Shown: positions 1-6,091 of the stretch, in pieces
Layout: every line of letters starts with the position of its first letter
Numbering within the stretch: the stretch's first letter is position 1
Source of the DNA: DATHSN01 sp035464115
Lineage (GTDB): Bacteria > Actinomycetota > Acidimicrobiia > Acidimicrobiales > SKKL01
Direction of reading: 5' to 3'
Length of the DNA stretch: 15,497 nt
NCBI GenBank assembly: GCA_035464115.1
Contig: DATHSN010000031.1
Coordinates: 1-15,497 of the forward strand
Notes under the pieces: model-generated
The model's database searches: none
What the model saw: only the letters and a program-made list of their open reading frames with translations
Told to the model about the DNA's origin: nothing
Translations under genes and position numbers: made by a program

Positions 1-933
1 GACCTCGTAGTTCGATACCGTCGAGGCCAGCACGACGTCCGGCGCGAGACCGGCCGAGTAGGTGCTGTTCCCGAAGCAGAACACGTCGCCGGCGGGGGCA
101 CCGGCGTCGCGGCACGCCTGGTAGACGCCGCTCTGGCCCGCGGCCAGCTGGTTCCACAGCGACGTGACCCCGGCGTCGAACATCTGGCGAGCGGTCTCGA
201 GCCCCAGCTGGGGATCCTCGAAGGTGCCGGTGTAGACGACCTGGATCTCGGCACCGGGTGCGTACTCCTCGATGGCCTGACGGAACCCGGCCTCGGCCTG
301 CAGCTCGAAGGGCAGCCCGGGGCCGCCGATGAACCCGACGGTTCCACCCTCGGGCACGCCCTGGGCGGCGAGGAACCCGGCGTTGTAGCCGAGCTCCTCG
401 AAGACCGAGAGGTAGACGTTGACGTTGGTGGCCCCCTCCACGGGGAGCGAGGTGGAGAACGCCTGGGCGGGGAACTCCGGGGCGTAGCGCGCCACGCCGG
501 GGACCAGGTCGAAGCCGTGGGCCACGATGAGGTCGTGGTCGCCCGACGACGCCGCGTTGCGCACCGCGTCCTCGAGCGCAGCGTCACCGCCCTCGGCGAT
601 GCTCTCGATCACGGTCACCTCGATGGCGCCGTCGGTCTCGGCGGCCGACCGCAGCCCGTCGGCCATGGCCTGGTAGAAGCCGCCGTCGTTGGCGGGTCCA
701 CCGATGAGAAGCACGAGCGAGAGCGGCTCGCCATCGATGGTCGGCTCGTCACCGGCGTCCTCCTCAGCCGCGTCGGCGTCGGCGTCCTCGGCAGGCTCGG
801 CGTCGGCCTCGTCGGCCTCGTCGGTGGCCGCCGCGTTCGAGGTGTCGGCAGTGGTGGAGTCGTCGTCGCCGCAGGCCGCGGCGAGCAAGGCGAGCGCGGC
901 GAACAGGGCCAGGAGCAGGCGTCGGGTGCGCAT
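1..933 (-). CDS. BMP/Med family ABC transporter substrate-binding lipoprotein (3' end beyond window)
   Basis: The product is an extracytoplasmic, lipid-anchored solute receptor of the BMP/Med (PnrA-like) family, whose known members bind nucleosides or related ligands for an ABC importer. 311 codons are present and the frame stays open at position 1. Residues 1-21 form a lipoprotein signal (MRTRRLLLALFAALALLAAAC) with lipobox LAAAC and Cys21. Residues 22 to about 63 are an Asp/Glu/Ala-rich linker, and the periplasmic-binding-type domain follows (SLVLLIGGPANDGGFYQA; GTVGFIGGPGLPFELQAEAG, typical of the family; TGTFEDPQLGLETA). The ATG at 931-933 is preceded by AAGGA about seven bases upstream. 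The permease and ATPase genes would be expected past the left edge. The ligand cannot be read from the sequence; nucleoside is a family-level guess. Confidence 0.9.
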   Translation of the reverse strand, partial: MRTRRLLLALFAALALLAAACGDDDSTTADTSNAAATDEADEADAEPAEDADADAAEEDAGDEPTIDGEPLSLVLLIGGPANDGGFYQAMADGLRSAAETDGAIEVTVIESIAEGGDAALEDAVRNAASSGDHDLIVAHGFDLVPGVARYAPEFPAQAFSTSLPVEGATNVNVYLSVFEELGYNAGFLAAQGVPEGGTVGFIGGPGLPFELQAEAGFRQAIEEYAPGAEIQVVYTGTFEDPQLGLETARQMFDAGVTSLWNQLAAGQSGVYQACRDAGAPAGDVFCFGNSTYSAGLAPDVVLASTVSNYEV

Positions 934-997
934 GGGTGTCCTTGGGGGGCCGGGGCGGCTGCGGAGACGGCCGCCGATCGGCACCGACCCTCCAACA

Positions 998-1017
998 CAG
1001 ACATGTCTGACATGTCT
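998..1017. promoter_or_regulatory. Tandem palindromic operator-like site upstream of the BMP lipoprotein gene
   Basis: A perfect 12-bp palindrome CAGACATGTCTG lies at 998-1009, and the 9-mer GACATGTCT occurs twice head to tail (1000-1008 and 1009-1017). The site sits in the 124-bp gap between the end of recQ and the start of the BMP gene, 65-85 bp upstream of that start, and is AT-richer than its surroundings. The position suits a transcription-factor site controlling the transporter gene. No regulator is encoded nearby, and no convincing -35/-10 pair can be assigned around it. Confidence 0.45.
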
Positions 1018-1057
1018 TCCCTGCGTTACGGCTCGGTGAACCGGGCGACCCGCGGCG

Positions 1058-3157
1058 TCACGGCAGCTGGTGGACCACGAGCGGCAGCACGGCCGAGGCT
1101 CCCGCCCGCCGGAGCTCGGCGGCGGCGACGGTCATCGTCCAGCCGCTGCGCAGCCGGGCGTCGACGAGCAGCACGGGGGCGGCGGGCACCTCCGCCCCGG
1201 GCCGCACCCGCAGGCCGGCCAGCCCCGCCACCCGGGCGGCCGACGCCACGTCGGCCGGCGGTGGCGCGCCGTCGAGCTCGAGCAGGTCGAGCAGCGGGAG
1301 GCGCCCCACCCCGGCCACGTGGGCGGCGAGGGCGGCCACGACGTCGCCGTGGTCGCGCGACGGCACCACCGCCACCGCCTCGGGCCGCGCCGCCCACGAG
1401 TCCTTCCAGCGCCGCAGGACCTCGACCAGGGCGGCCCCGACCGCGTCGACCGCCGCATCGCGCCCCTCGCCCGGCGCGCCGAACAGGGCGCCGAGCACGT
1501 CGCTCCACGCCGGATCGTCGGCGAACGCCAGCGCCCGCCCGTCGGCGGCCCCCACGATCTTCCCGGAGCGCCCGCTGGCCCCGCCCGGCCAGAGCTTGCG
1601 GGGCGGGATCACCACGTCGAGCCCCCGCAGGAAGGCCTGCGCCCCGGCCACCCCGTCGGGCGACGGCACGCGCCCGGGATCGGGCAGCGCGCCGGCGCAC
1701 ACCGAGCACCGCCCGCACGGGGCCGGCTCCGGATCGTCGAGGCTGCGCTGCAGGAACGCCATGAGGCAGCCCTCGCCCCGGGCGTAGGACCGCATGATGC
1801 CCGCCTCGGCGGCCCGCACCCGGCGCAGCTCGGCGTAGCGCTCGGTGTCGTAGGACCACGGCGCGCCGGTGGCCCGCCAGCCGCCCTCGACCCGCTCGAC
1901 CGCGCCGTCGACCGCGAGCACCTTGACCAGCGCCTCGAGCCGCCCCCGCCGGATGCCCGTCGCCGCCTCGAGCCGGGCGACCGAGACCGCGCCGCCCGCG
2001 GCGGCCAGCGCGTCGATCACCGCGGTGGCGTGGTCGGGATCGGGGATCGACGCGGTGGCGAAGTAGTCCCACAGCCGCTCGTCGCCCTCGCTCGGCAACA
2101 GCACGGCCACCGCGTCGTCGAGGGCCCGGCCGGCCCGGCCCACCTGCTGGTAGTAGGCGACGGGGCTGGCCGGGGACCCCACGTGCACGCAGAACGCCAG
2201 GTCGGGCTTGTCGTAGCCCATGCCCAGCGCGCTGGTGGCGACCACCGCCTTGAGGTCGTTGGCCCGCAACCGGTCCTCGATGGCGGCGCGCTCGTCGGCG
2301 GGCGTGGCCGACGAGTAGGCCACCACGTCGTGGCCCCGGTGGGCGAGGAACCCCGCCAGCCGGCCGCACTCGGCGACGGTCATGGCGTAGACGATGCCCG
2401 AGCCGGCGAGCCCGTCGAGGGCCTCGTCGACCCAGGCGAAGCGCTCGAGCGCCGACAGGCCGGGCACCACGCCCAGGCGCAACGACGACCGGGCCAGGCT
2501 GCCGCGGAACACCTCGGTGTCGGCCCCGAGCTGGGCGGCCACGTCGGCCGTGACGCGGGCGTTGGCGGTGGCGGTGGTGGCGAGCACCGGGCACCCCGGC
2601 GACAGCGAGAACAGCGTGGCCGCGACCCGCTGGTAGTCGGGCCGGAAGTCGAACCCCCAGTCGCTGATGCAGTGCGCCTCGTCGATCACCACCAGCCCGA
2701 CCCGACCCGCCAACCGATCGAGGGCGCGGGCGAACCGGGGGTTGGCCAGCCGCTCGGGCGACACGAGCAGCACGTCGAGCTCGTCGCGGGCCAGGGCGTC
2801 GAGCACGTCGTCCCAGTCGTCGACGTTGGTGGAGTTGACGGTGGCGGCCACGAGCCCGGCCCGCGCCGCGGCGTCGATCTGGTCGCGCATGAGGGCGAGC
2901 AGCGGCGACACCACCAGGGTGGGGCCGGCGCCGGCGGCCCGGCGCACCGCCGTGGCCGCCCAGTAGACGGCGCTCTTGCCCCACCCGGTGGCCTGCACCA
3001 CCAGCACCCGGGCGCCGTCACGGGCCACCGCGTGGATGGCGGCGCGCTGGTCGTCGCGGGCCACCGCCCCGGGACCGGCGAGCGCGGCGATGGTGGCGTC
3101 GACGTGGTGGTCGATCGATGCGGGGTCGGTCTCGGACGGAGCGCTCACCCGGTCCAC
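1058..3157 (-). CDS. recQ: RecQ-family ATP-dependent DNA helicase with C-terminal phosphoribosyltransferase-like domain
   Basis: Superfamily 2 3'-5' DNA helicase of the RecQ type, acting in DNA repair and recombination. In the 699-residue product I see Walker A QATGWGKS (55-62), motif Ia SPLLALMRDQ (84-93), motif II DEAHCISDWGFDFRPDY (159-175, the RecQ aromatic-rich loop), TATAN (195-199), ATSALGMGYDKPD (307-319) and motif VI QQVGRAGR (337-344). A four-cysteine zinc site follows (C464, C481, C484, C487). There is no clear HRDC domain. Instead residues about 500-699 resemble a ComF/PRTase fold, with VVPSR (597-601) and a PRPP-loop-like VLLVDARLRSGWT (662-674). The start is GTG at 3157; a second in-frame GTG at 3148 is possible, and neither has a strong ribosome binding site. 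It lies 31 bp downstream of the di-iron protein gene and may be cotranscribed with it. Confidence 0.93.
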   Translation of the reverse strand: MDRVSAPSETDPASIDHHVDATIAALAGPGAVARDDQRAAIHAVARDGARVLVVQATGWGKSAVYWAATAVRRAAGAGPTLVVSPLLALMRDQIDAAARAGLVAATVNSTNVDDWDDVLDALARDELDVLLVSPERLANPRFARALDRLAGRVGLVVIDEAHCISDWGFDFRPDYQRVAATLFSLSPGCPVLATTATANARVTADVAAQLGADTEVFRGSLARSSLRLGVVPGLSALERFAWVDEALDGLAGSGIVYAMTVAECGRLAGFLAHRGHDVVAYSSATPADERAAIEDRLRANDLKAVVATSALGMGYDKPDLAFCVHVGSPASPVAYYQQVGRAGRALDDAVAVLLPSEGDERLWDYFATASIPDPDHATAVIDALAAAGGAVSVARLEAATGIRRGRLEALVKVLAVDGAVERVEGGWRATGAPWSYDTERYAELRRVRAAEAGIMRSYARGEGCLMAFLQRSLDDPEPAPCGRCSVCAGALPDPGRVPSPDGVAGAQAFLRGLDVVIPPRKLWPGGASGRSGKIVGAADGRALAFADDPAWSDVLGALFGAPGEGRDAAVDAVGAALVEVLRRWKDSWAARPEAVAVVPSRDHGDVVAALAAHVAGVGRLPLLDLLELDGAPPPADVASAARVAGLAGLRVRPGAEVPAAPVLLVDARLRSGWTMTVAAAELRRAGASAVLPLVVHQLP

Positions 3158-3188
3158 TGTGCCCGATGGGTGTGACGCTCCCCCACCG

Positions 3189-3920
3189 TCACCGGTCGCC
3201 GAAGCGGGGGTTGCCCATGGCCTGCTCGCTCTCCTCCTTGTGGAGGCGCTCGTCGTAGGAGATCTGCCGGAACAGGTCGGCCAGGCTGTCGTAGGACCCG
3301 AAGTCGTCGGCGAAGTCGCCGTCGTAGGGGACGTGCTCCCACTCGGGGTGCTCGGCGACGAGCAGGGCGTACTCGTGCTCGGCGTGGTCCTCGAAGTCGG
3401 CGTTGAGCCGGTAGCTCCACGCCGGGCGCACCACGTACATGAACCACGAGAGCTGGTAGTACGCGAAGGCCAGGATCTGCGGGACGATGCGGGTGCGGAC
3501 GAACGGGCGCTCGTCGTCGCCGGTGAGCTCCTCGAGGATCAACAGGTGCCACTGCTCGTTGTCCTGCTCGAAGCGGGCGACGCGCACCCGGTCGAAGACC
3601 CGGCGGGCGAACCCGGGGCGCCGGGCGGTGTGGGTGACCGCCACGTAGGCGACGTTCTCCCAGGCCTGGTAGGGCACGCGGGCCACCAGCTCGAGGACCC
3701 GGAACTTCTCCAGGGTCCGCGGCTCGCCGTAGAGCCGGTCCATGATCGCGAACAGGGCGCGGGCGCTCCAGGAGTACGTGCGCCGCGGCCGGTCGAGGGT
3801 GGCCTGCTGCTCGGCGACGAGGCGATCGTGGTCGAGCCGCTCCATGGGCCCGAAGGGCGGTCGCTCGCCGACGGCCCGGGTCACCGGGCCGGGGGTGGGT
3901 GTGCGCTCGGCATCGGTCAT
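3189..3920 (-). CDS. Alternative oxidase (AOX)-like di-iron carboxylate protein
   Basis: The 243-residue protein resembles alternative oxidases (AOX/PTOX), monotopic membrane enzymes that oxidise quinol and reduce oxygen to water without pumping protons. Candidate iron ligands appear in order and with AOX-like spacing: E77 in VLELVARVP, E122 and H125 in DNEQWHLLILEE (compare NERMHL), E177 in FEDHAEHEY (compare LEEEAIHSY), and E224 and H227 in YDERLHKEES (compare RADExxH). A hydrophobic stretch, about 145-166 (IVPQILAFAYYQLSWFMYVV), could be the membrane-associated helix. Start choice: GGAG abuts an ATG at 3929 but sits nine bases before the in-frame ATG at 3920, so 3920 is preferred. A different ferritin-like oxidase is possible, since the motifs are divergent. 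Confidence 0.75.
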   Translation of the reverse strand: MTDAERTPTPGPVTRAVGERPPFGPMERLDHDRLVAEQQATLDRPRRTYSWSARALFAIMDRLYGEPRTLEKFRVLELVARVPYQAWENVAYVAVTHTARRPGFARRVFDRVRVARFEQDNEQWHLLILEELTGDDERPFVRTRIVPQILAFAYYQLSWFMYVVRPAWSYRLNADFEDHAEHEYALLVAEHPEWEHVPYDGDFADDFGSYDSLADLFRQISYDERLHKEESEQAMGNPRFGDR

Positions 3921-3949
3921 CGTGGCCATCTCCGGGGGGTCGGGTGGAA

Positions 3950-3979
3950 CGTATCTCTCCGATCACGCCGTTTCGAAAC
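3950..3979 (-). promoter_or_regulatory. Candidate promoter and palindrome upstream of the AOX-like gene
   Basis: On the minus strand TTTCGA (3978-3973) is followed after 17 bases by GATACG (3955-3950), a weak -35/-10 pair that would start transcription about 20-25 bases before the ATG at 3920. The -35 lies within a perfect 10-bp palindrome, GTTTCGAAAC (3970-3979), in the 70-bp gap after the STAS gene. Match to consensus is only moderate; the AOX-like gene may also be read through from the STAS gene. Confidence 0.3.
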
Positions 3980-3990
3980 CTCCCGCGGCG

Positions 3991-4323
3991 TCACGGCTCG
4001 ACGAGGAACGCGCCCGAGAGGTCGGCGAGGTGCAGCAGCCGACGCATCACCGGGCTCGGGTGGCGCAGGGTGATCGCGCGACCGTCGCCCTCGAGGCGGT
4101 CGCGTGCCGCCAGCAGCGCGCCGAGGCCGCTCGCGTCGACGAACGCCACGTGGCGGCAGTCGAGGGTCACCCGGGACGCGCCCGCGACGGCCAGGCGATC
4201 GAGGTGCTCGACCAACGACGGCGAGCTCGTCACATCGAGCTCACCGCGCACGACGACGACCACCTCGTCGGGGTCGTCGAAGGTCTCGAGGGTGAGCAGG
4301 GGGCGTCGACGAGCGGCGCACAT
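3991..4323 (-). CDS. STAS-domain anti-sigma factor antagonist (anti-anti-sigma)
   Basis: A 110-residue single STAS domain of the SpoIIAA/RsbV type. Such proteins, when unphosphorylated, bind an anti-sigma kinase and free its sigma factor. Diagnostic features are VVVRGELDVTSSP (23-35) and DCRHVAFVDASGLGALLAA (55-73), in which S65 of the DASGL motif is the expected phosphorylation site. The ATG at 4323 has GGAGGA ten bases upstream; the frame stays open further upstream (ATG at 4434), but that extension is arginine-rich, lacks homology and would overlap a terminator hairpin. The kinase partner is probably the ATPase at 4889-5314, two genes upstream on the same strand. No sigma factor gene is visible in the window. 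Confidence 0.92.
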   Translation of the reverse strand: MCAARRRPLLTLETFDDPDEVVVVVRGELDVTSSPSLVEHLDRLAVAGASRVTLDCRHVAFVDASGLGALLAARDRLEGDGRAITLRHPSPVMRRLLHLADLSGAFLVEP

Positions 4324-4419
4324 GGCGAGGGCATCCTCCGAGCGAAGGGTTCCGTCGCCACCTCGGCGCATCCCCGCGGGGCGTCGCCTCGGCCAGCGCA
4401 CCGAGGTACGTGGGCATCC

Positions 4420-4442
4420 GTGCGGCCGGGCCACGGCCGCAC
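4420..4442 (-). terminator. Hairpin terminator of the DUF2294 gene
   Basis: A perfect 8-bp inverted repeat (GTGCGGCC at 4420-4427, GGCCGCAC at 4435-4442) with a seven-base loop begins 13 bases past the TAG stop of the DUF2294 gene. There is no T-tract, as is common in high-GC actinomycetes. It implies that the STAS gene is transcribed separately, at least in part. Confidence 0.55.
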
Positions 4443-4455
4443 AGCGTCGGTCAAC

Positions 4456-4836
4456 CTAGCCCACCTCGGTGGTGGCGTCGCGTCGGGGTTCGCCGAGGAC
4501 GAACACCTCGACGACGTGCTGGGCGTTCATCAACAGCTGGCTGTGGTAGTCGATGACCGGCCGACCGACGACCCGCTCGACCGCCTCGAAGAACACCGGC
4601 GCCATCAGCTCCTGGAACCGCAGGCGCACGGCCCGCACCAGGTCGACGGCGCCACCATCGATCAGCGTGCGCTCCAGTTGGGTCAGCCCGCCCCGCATCA
4701 CGCAGAACACGAACCGGTCGTCGGCGAACGTCTTGGTCTCCTCGGGACCCCGGCCGAAGTGCTGGGCGTGGATCCGGGCGATCTCGTTCGACACCGCGGT
4801 GCGGGTCTCCGGGCTGATCTCGGTGGCGAGGTCCAT
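4456..4836 (-). CDS. DUF2294 / MpsC family protein
   Basis: A 126-residue soluble protein whose whole length resembles DUF2294 (PF10057, named after MpsC, a component of a proposed Na+-translocating membrane-potential-generating system). Features seen are an N-terminal helix (TAVSNEIARIHAQHFGRGPE, 13-32), DDRFVFCVMRGGLTQLERTLI (39-59), RLRFQELMAPVFFEAVERVVGRPV (71-94) and a hydrophobic VVEVFVL near the end (108-114). It has no membrane segment or signal peptide. It lies between an anti-sigma kinase gene and a STAS gene. There is no Shine-Dalgarno sequence; instead a stress-sigma-like -10 lies nine bases before the ATG, so the mRNA is probably leaderless. The biochemical function of this family is poorly defined; the membrane-potential link is from family naming, not from this sequence. 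Confidence 0.82.
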   Translation of the reverse strand: MDLATEISPETRTAVSNEIARIHAQHFGRGPEETKTFADDRFVFCVMRGGLTQLERTLIDGGAVDLVRAVRLRFQELMAPVFFEAVERVVGRPVIDYHSQLLMNAQHVVEVFVLGEPRRDATTEVG

Positions 4837-4845
4837 GGCCCGCCG

Positions 4846-4870
4846 CTACCCCGGTCGGCGCCCGCTGAAC
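4846..4870 (-). promoter_or_regulatory. SigB/SigF-like stress promoter of the DUF2294 gene
   Basis: On the minus strand GTTC (4870-4867) is followed after 15 bases by GGGTAG (4851-4846). This fits the actinobacterial SigB/SigF-type pattern GTTN-N14-16-GGGTAT. Transcription would begin at or within a few bases of the ATG at 4836. The -35 is embedded in an inverted repeat, TGAACG/CGTTCA, that begins at the stop codon of the kinase gene. Confidence 0.5.
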
Positions 4871-4891
4871 GTCCGACGGGGCCGCCGTTCA
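4866..4891 (-). terminator. Inverted repeat after the anti-sigma kinase gene
   Basis: The arms TGAACG (4891-4886 on the minus strand, including the TGA stop) and CGTTCA (4871-4866) are perfect 6-bp complements with 14 bases between. It could be a weak terminator of the kinase gene or an operator overlapping the DUF2294 promoter. Confidence 0.3.
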
Positions 4892-5314
4892 GGTGGCGAG
4901 CTCGGCCCACACCGACTTGCGGCCACCCTCGTGGTCGACCCCCCACCGCGTCGCCAGGCGGGACACGATCATCAGCCCGCGACCCCCGATGCGGTGCGGG
5001 TCCCACGGCTGCTGCCGGGGGGTGCCGCCGCCCCCGTCGGTGACCTCGAGGCGCAGGTGACCGCGAACGAGGCGCACGTCGAGGTGTGCGGGCGAGTGGG
5101 CGTGGAGCACCGCGTTGGTCACCAGCTCGCTCACGATGAGCTGCGCGTCGTCGACCAGCCGCTCGCACCCCCACCGGGTGAGGGTGGCGATGACGAAGTG
5201 GCGAGCCTCGGCCGCGCTCGTGGTGTCGTCCGCGAACGAGCGGGTGGCGACCAGCTCATCCCCTCGCCGATCCGCCAGAGGCCCGGTCGCGGCGCTGCGG
5301 TCCTCACTCCTCAT
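4889..5314 (-). CDS. Anti-sigma regulatory factor, SpoIIAB/RsbW-like serine kinase (HATPase_c)
   Basis: A 141-residue GHKL-fold ATPase. Members of this family bind and silence a sigma factor and phosphorylate the STAS antagonist on serine. ATP-binding motifs are present: N box QLIVSELVTNAVLHA (58-72, with E63 and N67), G1 box TDGGGG (92-97) and G2 box GGRGLMIVSRLATRWG (110-125). The C-terminal SVWAEL is typical of the family. The ATG at 5314 is chosen because it gives the usual family length and lies about 12 bases after GGGGAG; the frame is open further upstream, but that part is arginine-rich and unlike the family. The likely partner is the STAS protein at 3991-4323. The cognate sigma factor must be elsewhere. 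Confidence 0.92.
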   Translation of the reverse strand: MRSEDRSAATGPLADRRGDELVATRSFADDTTSAAEARHFVIATLTRWGCERLVDDAQLIVSELVTNAVLHAHSPAHLDVRLVRGHLRLEVTDGGGGTPRQQPWDPHRIGGRGLMIVSRLATRWGVDHEGGRKSVWAELAT

Positions 5315-5445
5315 CGACCCGGCTGCTCCCCTGCGGCCACGCTCACTCGCACGATGGCGGACCCGCGGTGCTGACGTGTGTCTGGCCCATCGTGTCACGT
5401 CGGGAGGCGGCGGGCGCACACCCTGGCGCGGTCCGGCCGGCTGCG

Positions 5446-5460
5446 TACGATCACACGGTG
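5446..5460 (+). promoter_or_regulatory. Leaderless -10 element of the YgjV-like gene
   Basis: TACGAT (5446-5451, fitting TAnnnT) lies six bases before the GTG at 5458, and no Shine-Dalgarno sequence is present. Transcription would start at the GTG, giving a leaderless mRNA. No clear -35 is visible. The 143-bp gap between the divergent kinase and YgjV-like genes also contains a 6-bp inverted repeat, GACGTG (5379-5384) and CACGTC (5396-5401). Confidence 0.45.
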
Positions 5461-6078
5461 ATCGAGCTCGACGCCGTGGAACTGATCGGCTACGCCGCGT
5501 CGGCCCTGGTGGTGCTCTCGCTCGCCATGACCTCGGTGGTGCGCCTGCGGGCCATCTCCTTCGTCGGCTCGCTCACCTTCACCGTCTACGGCGCGCTCAT
5601 CGGTTCGGTCCCGATCGTGATCACCAACGTCGCCATCGCCCTGCTCAACGTGTGGTTCCTGCGCGCCGAGCTCGGCGGCGGCCGCGACCTCGGCGCCTCG
5701 GTGATCGATGCCGATGCTCCGTTCCTCGCCGACTTCATCCGGTTCCACCGCGACGACATGCGGCGCTTCCAGCCCACGATGTCGATCCCCGACCACGACG
5801 CCTTCGCCCTGCTGTTGCTCCGCGACGGGCTCCCGGCCGGTGCCCTGGTCGGGAAGCGGCACGACCACGTGCTCGAGATCACCCTCGACTACGTGATGTC
5901 GGCCTACCGCGACTCGCGCATCGGCGGCTGGCTGTTCGGGCCGGGCGCCGACGTGTTCCGGGACCAGGGGTTCACCCGACTCGAGACCCGGCCGGGCGAC
6001 GACACCCATCGCGACTACCTCGAGACGGTGGGGTTCCGCCCCGAGGGGTCGGTGCACGTGCTCGACCTCACCCGCTGA
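5458..6078 (+). CDS. YgjV-family inner membrane protein with C-terminal GNAT-like domain
   Basis: A 206-residue, two-part protein. Residues 6-69 hold three hydrophobic helices and match the YgjV family (ELIGYAASALVVLSLAMTS; RAISFVGSLTFTVYGALIGS; IVITNVAIALLNVWFL). Residues about 88-206 look like an acetyltransferase-type (GNAT) domain: FIRFHRDDMRRFQP, a beta strand with LPAGALVGKR (125-134), then YRDSRIGGWLF (150-160), which resembles the acyl-CoA-binding RxxGxG/A loop, and a closing YLETVGFRPEG. As I recall, the same two-part architecture occurs in other bacteria, so this is a real fusion rather than an assembly artefact. The start is GTG, chosen because a -10 box lies six bases upstream. 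The substrate is unknown. It converges on the diguanylate cyclase gene with only 13 bp between stops. Confidence 0.85.
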   Translation: MIELDAVELIGYAASALVVLSLAMTSVVRLRAISFVGSLTFTVYGALIGSVPIVITNVAIALLNVWFLRAELGGGRDLGASVIDADAPFLADFIRFHRDDMRRFQPTMSIPDHDAFALLLLRDGLPAGALVGKRHDHVLEITLDYVMSAYRDSRIGGWLFGPGADVFRDQGFTRLETRPGDDTHRDYLETVGFRPEGSVHVLDLTR

Positions 6079-6091
6079 GCCGTCCCCTCGC

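Noticed and set aside
774..830. Repetitive GTCGGC-rich tract in the BMP gene as a possible microsatellite
   Set aside because: It encodes the Asp/Glu/Ala linker usual after the lipidated cysteine; the repeats are imperfect.
1070..3175. 701-codon open frame on the plus strand opposite recQ
   Set aside because: It mirrors the helicase gene, which has all family motifs; long antisense frames are expected at this G+C content, and the product is rich in Gly, His, Pro and Arg without domains.
3946..3972. SigH/SigR-like GGAAC-N19-GTT on the plus strand
   Set aside because: It would transcribe antisense to STAS and DUF2294, with no plus-strand gene until 5458; most likely a chance match.
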